From Rutpela maculata (Eukaryota; Arthropoda; Insecta; Coleoptera; Cerambycidae), in NCBI GenBank assembly GCA_936432065.2, contig OW386289.2:13005077-13069076 (forward strand): 64,000 nt of DNA, written 5' to 3'. How positions within the stretch are numbered: position 1 is the stretch's first letter; each line of letters opens with the position of its first letter. The notes under the pieces were generated by a model. The model was not told the origin of the DNA, did not search any database, and was given only the letters and a program-made list of their open reading frames with translations. Shown here piece by piece: positions 1-11,272 of the stretch. Made by a program: the position numbers and the translations under genes.

Positions 1-397
1 CGAGAAATCTGCACATGCTTAGTTCTGCTGGATTTCAGTAGAGCATTATATTATAAATTATGATATGCTTACAGCAATACTTCATTATATAGGTCTTTGA
101 AGATTCAGTATAATTAATTGATAGTTATATAAAAAACCGCGAGCAAAGTGTGCGATTAAATAACATAAACTCTAATTATTTAACTTTGAAATCCGGTGTA
201 CCTCAAGTCCTTAGCTGCTGCTCTTTACAATCTATACAAGTAACATCAATAACTTGAATTATTGTAAAATTCACTTATATGCAGATGACATTACTCTTTT
301 CTTTCCTTAGAAGTGGAGAGAGCTTGTTTCCATATAAATGGGGATATTAAAAAATGTATAATGGCAGCTCCAGGTCACGGTTTAATAATAAATCCAA
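1..397 (+). pseudogene. LINE reverse transcriptase fragment, 5' piece
   Basis: This is the palm region of a non-LTR retrotransposon (jockey-like) reverse transcriptase, which would copy element RNA into DNA at the target site. The visible motifs in order are LLDFS near base 25-40 (the first catalytic Asp region), SGVPQ near 190-205, and LYADDITL near 278-300 (the YADD catalytic box). Stops and frameshifts lie between the motifs, so it is dead. The reading continues on the far side of the foldback element at 398-1593, where the next conserved residues follow in frame. The 5' end lies outside the window. The family call is firm; the clade (jockey versus a relative) is inferred. Confidence 0.8.
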
Positions 398-1593
398 TAG
401 TCCAATCAATGAATGCCCAAAAGGGGATTGTAGAGAACATTTTGGAGGGGAGAATTTTTCTCTTCAGGGATGTGTTGGGGGTAGTCAGGAGGTAAACATG
501 CTAAAAGTCCCCGCCCCTAGCCCCGCCGCTTCAGGGGAGAGGGGGGGTGGAAAAGTTCCTTTTTTCGATTCTTCGCTTATAACTCGGAAATGATGCGTCG
601 TATGGGAAAAGGTAATCTATACGAAATTAAACGTAATTAAATTTCCCACAAGAATGTTTATATTCATTTTCTTCCTATGTGTTATATTTTACGAGATATT
701 CGCCAGCGAAAATCGATAATTAATAAAAAAAAAATCAATTGTGTACCTTGAATATTTCTATCAAAGCGGTTTACCGTGGTCTGCTAATAAATCGCAGTCA
801 CAAAACAATCTTTATTTTACAACATTAGACGTATTATAGAAAATCATTCACCTGCTATAAAGGCAAAGCTATCTGCGGTACCAAAATATGAGGAAAAAGA
901 TTAAAAATCATATTGGTTTTTAATCTTACGAACGATGAATTTTACGTAGCCACCACAAATTGCGGAAACTGAGGACCCCTTTGCCAGATGAGCTTATGTA
1001 TGAGATATCCCCCATCAATAATCAAAGCAAATTTTGATGTATGTACGTTTGTGGTGCCGATTGGATGCATTTTTTAGAATTTCTAACATTCAAAATGTTT
1101 TATTTTTTTCAGCATATTTTGGTACCGCAGGTGGATTTGCCTTTATAGCAGGTGAATGATTTTATGGTCATAAGTAGATCCTAATTTGTTCTATACTTGA
1201 GTAAAATTTGATTCAAATCGGAAACAAAATGAAAAAGTTATAAGGGTATCTTCATTTTAAGTGAGTCACACTGTATATTTAAGGAAATGTCTAGACTTCG
1301 ACAAAATATTACGTTAGTAAATACGTCGAGTGTTGTAAAATAAAGATTGTTTTGTGAAATTTAATTACGTTTAATTTTGCATAGATTACCTTTTCCCATA
1401 CGACGCATTGTTTCCGAGTTATAAGCGAAGGATCGAAAAAAGGAACCTTTCCGCCCCCCTCTCCTACTGAAGCGGCGGGGCTAGGGGCGGGGACTTTTAA
1501 TATGTTTATCTCCTGACTACCCCCAACACATTCCTGAAGAGAAACATTCTCCCCTCCAAAATGTTCTCTACAACTCTTTCATTGACTGGACTA
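398..1593. mobile_element. Foldback element, TAGTCCA termini, 3-bp target duplication
   Basis: The element is a nested set of inverted repeats. Its ends are TAGTCCAATCAATGAA at 398-413 and the inverse, with one change, at 1578-1593. The outer arms run about 398-640 and 1355-1593. A second arm pair lies at about 800-835 and 1319-1357, and a third at about 842-895 and 1115-1164. It sits inside a reverse-transcriptase reading frame with CAA on both sides (395-397 and 1594-1596). Removing the element and one CAA gives the continuous reading INPSKSEVIIFG, so the 3-bp duplication is well supported. It has no coding capacity, so it would depend on a transposase made elsewhere. A related element is at 62916-63936. 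Confidence 0.85.
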
Positions 1594-1740
1594 CAAGCAA
1601 ATCAGAAGTAATAATTTTTGGACCTAAGAAACAAAGAAATTATGTTAAATCTCCATTTTAAAAATTTTTGTAGAAAACAGCGTGTTGGAATAAAAGATGA
1701 AGTTAAAAGTCTTGGTGTTAAGTTGAATTCACATGCATCT
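1594..1740 (+). pseudogene. LINE reverse transcriptase fragment, 3' piece
   Basis: This continues the reverse transcriptase interrupted by the foldback element. The reading SKSEVIIFGPKKQ begins right at the insertion boundary, and a later conserved stretch, VKSLGVKLNS, appears near 1704-1732 in a different frame. Both correspond to the thumb-side conserved blocks that follow the YADD box in jockey-like LINEs. No coding similarity is seen beyond about 1740. Confidence 0.75.
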
Positions 1741-2139
1741 GATATCCGATGATACGATGATCCGAAAGTTTTTCTATTGGTGGAATTATTTGAAATTAAT
1801 TTGGCGGGCTGTCACCCTCTGAAAATTTTGACTTTTATCCGGCGCGACGTCGGATATTTTGAGGTTGAATATTTTTCTGATGACGTATAGATCTTAATCT
1901 CACTTTTATTGACAAACTGTTCCTAACCATCAAAATGTTTAAAAATGTGACTAAAACGCAAATTGAAAATTGCAGGTTGATTATCGCAAACTTTTTCATG
2001 AAAAGGGCCATAATAATAAAAAAATGTTTTAGTTATCCAGTAATAGGCTTGTTACCGATAACTTTTTTCGTTATTTTTTTTATGGTATTCAATAGAATTC
2101 GATCATCAAGATAAGCTATTAAAATCGCCGACTCGTGAC
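1741..2139. other. Non-coding AT-rich stretch
   Basis: I see no gene or recognisable repeat boundary here. A short unusual stretch near 1800-1860 contains GGCGGGCTGTCACCCTCTG and a GGCGCGACGTCGG segment, higher in GC than its surroundings, with no identified function. Confidence 0.4.
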
Positions 2140-2530
2140 GTCATTTTGCATAAACAAAAATTGAAAAAGTACATTGTTTCTGCCATAACTTCTTTGTTTT
2201 TTATGCTGTAGAAATAGAAAAAAAACCCATTTCAAAGCCTAATTAATAGTCTTTCATTTCTGTTCTTACCGCCTTTGACATAAGTGCCATAGTTTCTGAG
2301 ATATTTGACATTTAAACTAAATACTTCGTCTTATAGACATTCGGACGCCATTTTTATATTTCCAGATTTGCGAAACCATTAACTCTACAGAAATTAGAAA
2401 AAAATAAAATTCACCCTCAATTTAGTAGCTTTCTTATTTGTCTTTTCATTCAATGTAATACTTTTCGGGTTATTTGACGACTATTGTTTTGAAATACCCT
2501 TTTTTTAAGCTAAAATCCCAATTTTTAACT
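2140..2530. repeat. Dispersed non-coding repeat family R3, copy 1
   Basis: This stretch is clearly similar over several hundred bases to 30655-31060, 42880-43210 and 53390-53762. Shared blocks include AAAAAGTACATTGTTTCTGCC, CTAAATACTTC and CGAAACCATTAACTC. None of the copies has a sustained reading frame. The element class is unknown. Confidence 0.7.
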
Positions 2531-3218
2531 CGTTATAACTTAAAGACTATCAATTTTTATGAAAAATTGCATAGAACTTTTCTTCTTAAAATTGTATTTT
2601 ATTTCACCTCCAATGTTTTTAATTATTAAATCCCGACTGTCGCCTGATCAGCATCTACAAAGTGACGTCACGCGCGGTCTGACTTTGGTAATTTATTTAA
2701 GGGCTTAAATGTTCGAATAAAAACCCACAAATTTGAAAATTGCCTTAAAAATTAAGATCATGCTTTGTGAAACTTCAGTTTCTTAATTATGCAGATTCTT
2801 CATATGGTCTTTGTCTTAATGCAGTTTATACACGTAAAATACATGCAAAATTCATGTCTTGGGTTAATATATGGAATTCGTAGAAACCAAAGAATATCAC
2901 ACTAATTATGCAGTAGAAAAACACTAAGAATTGCGATGTAAAACGGTTGAAACTTCGCGAGAACAACCTATTCTATGGAGTTCAATGTGTATAATAGTCA
3001 GGGTGTTAATAAAAAAAGGTGGAAGTAAGGCATAGTAGAGGTTTTTTACGGTTATCGGCACTTTAGTAGTACTTTAAGAATCCGGTTGATTCTATTGTTG
3101 ATGTTCGGCTTATCTAAGATGTAATTTTTTTTAATTTTAATTTACCAATTGTGGGCATGTCATTTTCTATGTTTTTCAGGTTCTAGAACACAAATCTGAG
3201 GTCTAAAAAGATTTAAGG
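2531..3218. other. No gene recognised
   Basis: This AT-rich sequence has no reading frame or repeat that I can assign. The gene fragment starting at 3219 may have had its 5' part here, but no conserved residues are visible. Confidence 0.4.
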
Positions 3219-4112
3219 ATCGCAAATGTAATAAGTGATGACACCGATGTTTTTGTTTTACTTATATATTATTTTAATTTACTAGATTTGAAAAACGAGG
3301 TTTCTATGGTTTCTTTTCATTCACTGCGAGCCACCACAGATATTAGGGCCACGGTTTTAAAACACAGACAAATTATACCACATTCTTTATCTGGTTGCGA
3401 CACGGTGGCTCAGTACCATGGGATTGAAAAAAAAAGGTCATTAAATGTTTAATGTATTTGGGTCGATTAAACAGCAATATTGAAGATGTTTTTCAAGAAT
3501 GTACAATTATTGTAGCTTCATGTTATGGAGTGTTATGGAGTACACAATGCTAGCAAAATGACTTATGTTAAGAACTTCTCTATGAGTTAAAAAATCGGTA
3601 AAACCCAGCTAAAAGCTCCGCCATTCTCTGCTCTTCCACCAACTACTGAATGTTTTCAAGAAAACGTAAAAAACATATTTGTGGTTATCTATAATTGATT
3701 TCTCTTGGCTAAATATAGATGCCACTCAATACGGGTGGCAGGCTGACGAGGATAAAATGGAATTACATCCGATCGTCTTGCCAAAAAAGATTCAAATTTT
3801 CCCAGATTACATTTTTGCATTAGCGAAATACTCATGCCCACATAACACAGTTTGTACTTAGTATGTACAAGCACATAACAGTTTGTACTCTGTACAAACT
3901 GTGTATATGTACAAGTACATACTAAGTACAAACTGTGTTATGTGGGTGCAAATCAATAAAGCCGTTCTAACACGATGCAGCTGCGTGGTTAATTACTTGT
4001 CATGCATTTGCAATTGTTTGCAAATAAGCATAGAAGATTCTTGCCAGAATCCTCATACAAGAAGTTCTGAAAATATAACTTCTGACAGTGATGATTCCGA
4101 AGAAGTTTAAAG
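3219..4112 (+). pseudogene. Degenerate uncharacterised gene with SDDTDVFVLL motif
   Basis: This belongs to an uncharacterised family that I recall as multicopy in arthropod genomes. In order one can read NVISDDTDVFVLL near 3222-3262, LSGCDTVAQYHGIEKK near 3380-3430, LPPTTECFQENVKN near 3635-3675 in another frame, DATQYGWQADEDKMELHP near 3718-3772, and a cysteine-rich tail with TRCSCVVNYLSCICNC near 3970-4018, ending in an acidic SDSDDSEEV and a stop at 4108-4110. The DxDTDVxVLL motif resembles PIN/FEN-type nuclease folds; that link is inference. Frameshifts and a 110-bp palindrome (3837-3946) break the frame, so no product is expected. Its role in cells, if any, is unknown. Confidence 0.6.
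3837..3946. mobile_element. 110-bp near-perfect palindromic insertion
   Basis: The two ends (3837-3868 and 3915-3946) are exact inverted copies over 32 bases, starting CCCACATAACACAG. The interior is also largely self-complementary, so the whole unit can form one long hairpin. TG stands on both sides (3835-3836 and 3947-3948). Removing the palindrome and one TG gives the reading KYSCKSIKP across the junction, matching the flanking gene fragment. It therefore behaves as a discrete mobile insertion with a 2-bp duplication. A partial second copy is at 5096-5151. Confidence 0.8.
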
Positions 4113-4271
4113 TTGATTTTGACGTTTTGTTATTTACAGTTTTTACAAGAATTAAAAAAAAAACAAAAAAATAAATAAACAAAAAAGTAGGTAAATCATA
4201 AAAAATATAAAATAAAAAAAGGATGATCGAGCCTTTCCACCTTAAAAACTATTAAGTTTACGTTTGTTTAA

Positions 4272-4963
4272 TTACTTCCACATCCGGTGGAAGTATAGTA
4301 ACGACAAAAAATTTTTTAAAAATCTTTATTGTTCAAATAGGCTTAGAATGTCATGAAACGTCGAGATTTTAAGTTTGAGCGAAAAAATTTTCTGTCTGTC
4401 GGTCTGTAACTTTTTTTTTGTGCGCACATTTACTCTAGAACCGTTTGAGATATTGACTTGAAATTTGGTACACATATGTACTTTAACGAAATCTAGAACT
4501 AGATTATATTTTCATCTTGTTCCGTCGAAGGGTTGGGGGGTAAATGGGGGTAAATTTGGGGTAAATAGGTAAATCAAGCGGGTAAGAGTTCATAAAATTG
4601 GTGTTTAGTATATACAAGAGAAGCTAAGGTCTCAAAAAAATGTTGGCATTAGCCACCCCCATTACCACCCCCACCCTATTAATAAATGGGATGAAAAAAA
4701 ATTGTGATTTAGTGTGTGTACAAGAACTAGAAACCTCAAAATATTTTTTTTACTTCATCCACCCACTACACCCCCTATCACCACCCCCACCCCACTACCG
4801 ATGTGGGGTATCGTTTTATGGGTTTTTGGGGTAGAGGATTTCAAATATTATATTATTAAAGTTCCATAAACAATTATTTCCACATTCAGAATTTTTTCGT
4901 TGTGAGAGACTTGGATAGAAAATCTGGATGTGGAAGTAGTGATTCCGGGCAGCGGTTTTTTTT
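4272..4963 (-). mobile_element. Helentron-like non-autonomous repeat, full-length copy A
   Basis: This copy reads in reverse orientation relative to the family model. The model starts AAAACCGCTGCCC, has ACTTCCACATCCAG about 25 bases in, and ends with a hairpin ACTTCCAC-loop-GTGGAAGT whose outer half is the inverse of the internal motif. Here the hairpin is at 4274-4294 and the GCGGTTTT end at 4952-4963. Inside are an imperfect (CTGT)n microsatellite and C-rich/G-rich blocks. There is no coding capacity. Subterminal inverted repeats plus a 3' hairpin fit Helentron-associated HINE elements; this class call is inference. Other copies are at 9535, 36116, 37868, 53767, 57578 and 59425. Confidence 0.75.
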
Positions 4964-5095
4964 AAACCTTACCTATTTTGGGCTAGCAGGACCTTTTAAC
5001 AAAAAAAAACAAAAAAGGTCATTCAACTTGCTCACCCATACCACTTTTAAGGATATGGTGTTATCCGTATTCTTAAAGCCATACAACAAAACTAG

Positions 5096-5151
5096 GTACT
5101 AGTACTTAGTACATACAAGTACATACTAAGTATAAACTGTGTTATGTGGGT
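5096..5151. repeat. Partial copy of the 110-bp palindromic element
   Basis: This stretch carries one arm of the palindrome at 3837-3946, ending TGTGTTATGTGGG, with a shorter mirrored piece (TACTTAGTACATAC) before it. One change (TATAAACT for TACAAACT) separates the arms. The other outer arm is missing. Confidence 0.7.
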
Positions 5152-6480
5152 TTTTTGGTTCAAAAATTAATTTATTCTCCGAAAAGATAAAAAAATAAAG
5201 TAAATTAGCAACACTTAAAGATTGCATCCTACATGATTTTTAACCTCAGATACTAATTCACAGACATTAAAAACATATAAAACAACGTTTCACACACCCA
5301 TATAATGAAACATTTGGAAAACCTGTTTTTTCACTCTATGCCAGTCGCCATCTTGAATATCTCAAAAGCCTAAGGGTGTCAAAGTGGCATGAATCGGAAT
5401 CGTAATGTTGACCTTTTGAAGAACCAAAAATGGCCAAAAAAACTTTACTATATCCTACTTCCATGTTAAGGTAAAAATCCTTATTTGGCACGCTGACTAT
5501 AATGCATAGCACATGACAGGGCCTCCGTCATGACGTCACGCAGCACGTGTTACCAAAAGGAGAAAATTAATCTATATCGCCAATTTTTGCCTAAATTTGA
5601 GCAATCTAGATCAGTTACAAATTTTCTTTAACTCTACAGTGATCATACACAACCCCAACAAAACATCCAGGTGTATTTCTACTCAACTTAGTCAATTTAA
5701 TCAACTTGTATAGAGAAGTTAATCATACAAAGGTTATAGCATTGTCACTGTACTCGTTTATAGACGGCAATTATGTGCAAATTGCTTTGTTTTAGAGCAT
5801 TAGATATTAAATGCTCATAAAGCTTTATGTGGTAAAATACCTCCATGTGTTTCATATGATTAAAAGCAGTCATTAGAGATAAATCCATTCATGGTTGGTG
5901 AGTTTGTTATAGGTTTTTCGTTAACGGTACGCGCGGCTATCGACAGTTTAGCTTTACTAATCCTTCCGTGGAGCAAATGATAATTGCAACAACGAGCAGG
6001 ACCGCATCTAAAATTGAGAATTGGGGCCTACTGGTTTTCTCTTATTTTCATATGTGTAGTATTTTGAATTGTTTACATGTGTAATGTTTATACCAGGTGT
6101 TACTGACATACGTACATAACGACGTCTCTATGAAAAACATACACAGTTTTATTGCATATTATTACATATTTGATTTTTTAGAGTATTAAAATCAGGACAC
6201 TGGAAATTCCATTTCTTATTTAAAAATCTGTAAAGGTTAAGGCTATACTAAAACCGTAATAAAAGCTTTGGAATTTAAAAGAGCCGCCGCCAAGACGAAC
6301 TTTAATCTTTAACCATAAATGTTTTCCTACTAATAATTTTCACAGCTCAAGTTCTGCCGTGACGAACATTCATTTCTTATTAGCTTTTGGTTAAAATTTT
6401 TACCCAAAACAAGTTCTACACTCTACAACGTTATACCTAAAATGTGTCAAAGTCGGCAAATATAACGATTTGAATTTCTG
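5152..6480. other. Gene-free AT-rich stretch
   Basis: I see no recognisable gene, inverted repeat or repeat shared with the rest of the window. Reading frames are short and unconserved. Confidence 0.4.
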
Positions 6481-6755
6481 AAAAATTATGTGGGTCAAGA
6501 GAAATGAAATATTGAAAGGCTATATATAAGGGATATTCAAATGACTACAACAAAATTTAAAAGAGTTTGGATCATTTGTAAAACCTTGAGGAAAAATATA
6601 TACTAAAACAGGTAGAGAAGTTGTATAAAATATTGTTTCAGGAACTGTAAGAGAAAATCCTAATATATCGTCTCGCGAAATACAGGAAAATGTAGGAATC
6701 CCAAAAACAACTGCTTTGCGTTGCTTAAAAAAAAATAAATTCAAACAATACAATA

Positions 6756-7166
6756 GTAGTTTGTGCAACAAGAGTGGATATGATATCCATATCGCACGAT
6801 AAAGAAGTTTGAGCACGACGCCGTAGGCGGAGTGCTTCAAATCTTTTGAGTGCGATATGGATAATCCACTCGAGTTGTACAGTATATTTTTTCTACGACC
6901 AGCTTAAAAAAACTACAAAATTTATTAAACATTGATGTATTATACAAATCACACTGACAGTACACACCGACAGTTACTTTGACAGCTTACGCACTAATTT
7001 GATTTTAAAACGAATAGTTGTCTATGTACTTAATACATGAACTGTGATTGGTCGGTTTCATTTCATATCCATCCTAGAACTGATATGAAATATATCCGTT
7101 CAGTTAACTGGAATTGCCTACACTGTATAGAAAACAGCAAATTTACATAAGGGAGTAGAAAAAAAA
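6756..7166. repeat. Dispersed repeat R2, TA-flanked copy 1
   Basis: This approximately 411-bp unit is nearly the same as 19711-20124. Both begin GTAGTTTGTGCAACAAGAG and end GGGAGTAGAAAAA, with TA on each side. Inside, GGATATGATATCCATATCGC and a later GCGATATGGATAATCC can pair, enclosing a GAGCACGACGCCGTAGGCGG hairpin. It is non-coding and interrupts the transposase pseudogene, so it moved in after that gene. The ends are not obvious inverted repeats; the class is unknown. Confidence 0.75.
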
Positions 7167-7759
7167 TAGGATTAGTCATCATATACCCAAAAGATTTTCA
7201 AAGGCGTCTCGATTATTGCCAGTGGTTTATACGTCAGTGCCAGGATTTGAAGGAACAATTGATGGTCAGACGAGGCCCATATAAGCAGTACTGGAATTTT
7301 TAATCGGCATAATAACCGCCATTGGGCTCATGAAAATCCGCACGTAACTCCTACAGTTAATCGTCAAGGATGATTTGGATTTGGTGTCATTTTATGTGTC
7401 ATTTTATTGGATACCAAATAATAGGCCCTCATTTTTTTCATGGTAATTTGAATTCTGAAAATTTTATTAACATTCTACGACAAGAAATAGAGCCCTTTGT
7501 AGACAATTTCAAAGATTAATTTACCAACATGAAGGCACCCCCGGTCATACGTCGAATGAAACACGAAATTATTCAAATGTTCAATTTTGGGAGAATTGGA
7601 TAGGTATCTATACCGGGTGGCTCATCCGATAGAGACACTCTTGTAACTCTTGAACGGGCGAATGAATTTTTTTCAAATTTGATGTAGTGATATGAGATGA
7701 AGTTTCCAATTATATGATACAAAGAACCAAAATGGCTTCCGGTTTCGATGCAATTGACA

Positions 7760-8300
7760 TGAAAATCAAATTTTTAAATGGAACAATCCGTATATTTTTG
7801 CATATTTGGATGCTGCTGGCCAAAATACATATGATCTGACCCACAAATATTATTTTGATTTCCAAAAAATATGGATTTTTTAAATTTTTAGTTTTAATCA
7901 TAGAAGGTCGAAATTTTTCCAGAATTGTTAAAAATCAGTACTTTTAAAATACTAACATTCAGCACGATTTATTCTTCATTAAGTTTTATTTTTTTTAATG
8001 GAACTCCTATGGAACAACCTGTTATTTAATTAGATTTTTAAATTAAAGAAGAAAATGATAGGCATATGATCCTCAAATGTTACTTTGATTTTCAAAAAAT
8101 ATTAGAAAAAGAATTATTATTATTATTCATTTAACTATAAAAGTACAAAAAGAAGTTACCTTCTTTAACAACAATAACAATTTTTTTTCTAATATTTTTT
8201 GAAAATCAAAGTAATATTTGAGGATCAGATTATATGTATTTTGGCCAGCAGGATCCAAATATGCAAAAATATACAGGCTGACCCATTTAAAAATTTGAAT
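7760..8300. repeat. Inverted-repeat unit nested in the 3.1-kb foldback
   Basis: The segment at about 7776-7870 (containing GCATATTTGGATGCTGCTGG) reappears inverted at about 8190-8300. A further short inverted pair, 8066-8112 and 8178-8236, folds the centre into a hairpin around TATTATTATTATTC. The unit splits the left arm of the 7613-10753 foldback, so it is younger than that element. There is no coding capacity. Confidence 0.7.
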
Positions 8301-8520
8301 TTGAAAGGACCACGCTCTGACCTTATGTAAAAGTGGTTTCCGTTAAATTGGCTATATTTTTGATATGTTATGTATTTCGGCATCCTGAACAAATGTGTCC
8401 ATGGGCACGAAGTCCCAAACTCTAAGGATTTCGAGATACGTTAAAGTTGGATATTTTATGTATATCATGTATAGTCCCTTGAGATAAAGTTTTTACCCCA
8501 AAAGTTCTGCGACCGGACCG

Positions 8521-10450
8521 CAAGACATTAACCCCCCCGTTTTTGAGGGCGGGGAATATGATTGTGACAATATTTTCCGACCTACCGTCCAACCGCTACC
8601 CCTAAATCGAAAAAACCACCTCTTTTTCCGATTTTTCGACGCTAGGCTTGCAAGGGCTTGTCGGATCGGGTTTTTCTTGGTCAATTTGAACAAAATAAGT
8701 AAATATGGACCACAGGTGATCTAACTCACCCCCAGGGGTTGAAACTACCCCCACGGTTGAAACTACCCCCACCTCCAATACCAAAATGCCACGAAAATAA
8801 CGGAAATCAGCTGCAAACTGTTTTCAAGGACTAGGAATACGATAGTGATAATATTTCCCGACCTACTCTTCACCCACTACCCCCAACCTGAAAACTACCC
8901 CCTTTTTCCCCTTTTCCGATTTTCCGGAGCTAGGCTTGCGAGGGCTTGTCGTATCGGATTTTTGTTTGGTCAATTCGAATAAAATAGGTAAATATTGACC
9001 ACGGGGGTTAAAACTACCTCCACCTCCAATAACGAAGTGCCACGGAAACAACGAAAATCAGCTGAAAAGCGGTAAACCCCCGTTTTCGAGAGCGAGGAAT
9101 ACGATGGTGATAATATTTCCCGACCCACTACCCCTAAACCTGTGAACCAACCCCTTGCGAGATCTTGTCGGGTCGGTATTTTTTTGGTCAATTTGAATAA
9201 AATAGGTAAATATTGACCATAGGTGACCTAACCCACCCCCAACAGCAAAATGCCACGAACGCAACGAAATCATCTGTAAAGCGGTATACTCCCGTTTTCG
9301 AGAGTGGAGAATACGATGGTGACAATATTTCCCGACATATCCTTCACTCACTACTCCTAAACCTGAATCCGATTTTCCATTGCTAGGCTTTCAAGGGCTT
9401 GCCGGATTGCTTTTTTATCAATTCGAATAAAATAAGTAAAGATTGACCACAGGTGACCTAATCCATCCCTGAGGGTTGAAACTACCCCCACCTCCAATAA
9501 CGGAATACTACGACAATATGCTCTCATATTTTATTAAAAACCGCTGCCCAAGGAATCGCTACTTCTGCATCCAGATTTTCTATCCAACTATGTGGAAATA
9601 ATTGTTTAGGGAACTTAGGAACTCAATCTAATATTTGACATCGTCGACCCCAACAACCCAAACGATATGTCACATCGGTAGTGGGAGTTGGGGTAGAGGG
9701 TGGTGAGAAGTAAAAAAAAAATTGAATCCTTTGGTTCTTGTACACACACTAAATAACAAATTTTATTTTTTTTCGCCCCCTTTAACAATGGGGTGGGGGT
9801 AGTAAAGAGGTGTCTAATACAATTTTTGGAAACGTTAGCTTCTCTTATTTCTACTCAATATCATAAACGGTTCCAGAGTTATCGTGTGCACAAAAAAAAA
9901 AAAAGGTAGTGGGTGAAGGATATGCCGGGAAATATTGTCACCATCATGTTCTTCGCCCTCGAAAACGGGAGCATACCGCTTTCAATCTGATTTTCTTTGT
10001 TTCCGTGGCACTTCGTTATTGGGGGTGGAGGTGGTTTCAGCCCCTGGAGGTGGGTTAGGTCACCTGCGGTCAATATTTACCTATTTTGTTCGAATTGACA
10101 AAAAAAACAAAAACCGATACGACAAGCCCTCGCAAGCCTAGCACCGGAAAATCGAAAAAGGGGGTAGTTTTCAGATTTAGGGTGAAGAGTAGGTCGGGAA
10201 ATATTATCACCATCGTATTCCTCGACCTTGAAAACGGGGGTATACCGGTTTTCAGCTGATTTTCGTTATTTTCGTGGTATTTTGGTATTGGGGGTGGAGA
10301 TAGTTTCAACCCCTGGGGGTGAGTTAGGTTACCTGTGGTCAGTATTTACTTATTTTATTCAAATTGACCAAGAAAAACCCGATCCGACAAGCCCTTGCAA
10401 GCCTAGCGTCGAAAAATCGGAAAAAGCAGTGGTTTTTTCGATTTAGGGGT
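8521..10450. repeat. GC-rich repeat units arranged as an inverted array
   Basis: Units of roughly 210-280 bp share CCCGTTTTCGAG, GAATACGATGGTGATAATAT, GCTAGGCTTGCAAGGGCTTG and GACCACAGGTGACCTAAC. Four stand in direct orientation (8521-9530) and two inverted (9905-10450). Reading frames inside are artefacts of the repeat. Isolated pieces of the unit occur at about 25985-26035 and 32795-32860, so it has spread outside this element. Confidence 0.75.
9535..9905 (+). mobile_element. Helentron-like repeat, truncated copy B
   Basis: The piece starts AAAAACCGCTGCCCAAGGAAT and runs to GTGTGCACAAAAAAA, matching the first half of the family. The 3' hairpin is missing. It is inserted in the centre of the GC-rich inverted array, so it is younger than the 3.1-kb foldback. 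Confidence 0.75.
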
Positions 10451-11122
10451 AGTGCCGCCCTCGCAGAACTTTTGGGGTAAAAACTTTATCTCAAGGGTCT
10501 ATACATGATATACATAAAATATCCAACTTTAACATATCGTATCTCAAAATTCTTAGGGGCTTCGTGCCCATGGACACATTTGTTCAGGATGCCGAAATAC
10601 ATAACATATCAAAAACATAGCCAATTTAACGGAAACCACTTTTACATAAGGTCAGAGCGTGGTCCTTTCATTCGATATCACTATACTAAATTTGAAAAAA
10701 ATCCATTCGCCCATTTAGAAGTTACAAGAGTGTCCATCGGCTGAGCCACCCGGTATATTATTCAGAATTAATTTATCAATGTCTAGTTAGCTAAGTTAAC
10801 TAAATTGATAACTAACAATTAATTTACCTAACTGAACATTAATGAACAAAAAAGCAGTTTAGATATTGTTTAATTTTTAGGAAATAATGGTCCTATTTTG
10901 TGGCCAGTTAGATCTCCCGATACAACCCATCCCGACTTTTGGCTTTGAAGTTAGTATATTAAATTATTAGTCAATTTGCGAAGTTACACTACTGATGTTG
11001 TGTAAGTCCTGACCTAATTCTGTAGAGGTCGACGAACTTACTGGTGAAAGAACGTATTCGAGTTGTTTACATTTCCTTAATTGGCATAAATAGTGAAGCC
11101 GGCCGGCGAGATAAAAAAAAGA

Positions 11123-11272
11123 GGTCTACACACGATCCAGCGGCAGATAGTCAACATTGTTGGTACGCTTTGAAGATAATTGGAATTCCAGCGGACCAAC
11201 AATTCACTTTTACGAATGAGTTCAAAGCATGCCGACAAGGCTGGCTCCGTGCCGCTGGATCGTGTGTAGACC
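11123..11272. repeat. 150-nt hairpin with perfect 23-bp base
   Basis: Bases 11123-11145 (starting GGTCTACACACGATCC) are the exact inverse of 11250-11272. Above this stem, about 11150-11174 pairs imperfectly with about 11221-11244. The whole can fold into one long hairpin. It may be a small inverted-repeat transposon or an RNA hairpin; no target duplication is evident. Confidence 0.65.

Larger units (their letters stand above)
7613..10753. mobile_element. 3.1-kb foldback element with CCGGGTGG termini
   Basis: The ends are CCGGGTGGCTCA at 7613 and its inverse at 10753, each flanked by TA. The outer arms match over several hundred bases: 7613-7702 plus 8305-8520 on the left, and 10447-10753 on the right. 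The left arm is interrupted by another inverted-repeat unit (about 7703-8304). The middle holds direct repeats of a GC-rich unit on the left (starting near 8552, 8834, 9097 and 9309) and inverted copies on the right (near 9930 and 10195), with a truncated Helentron-like piece between them. Terminal CCGGGTG and the TA flanks match the mariner element at 44195-46846, so the mobilising enzyme may be mariner-type; that is inference. Confidence 0.8.
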
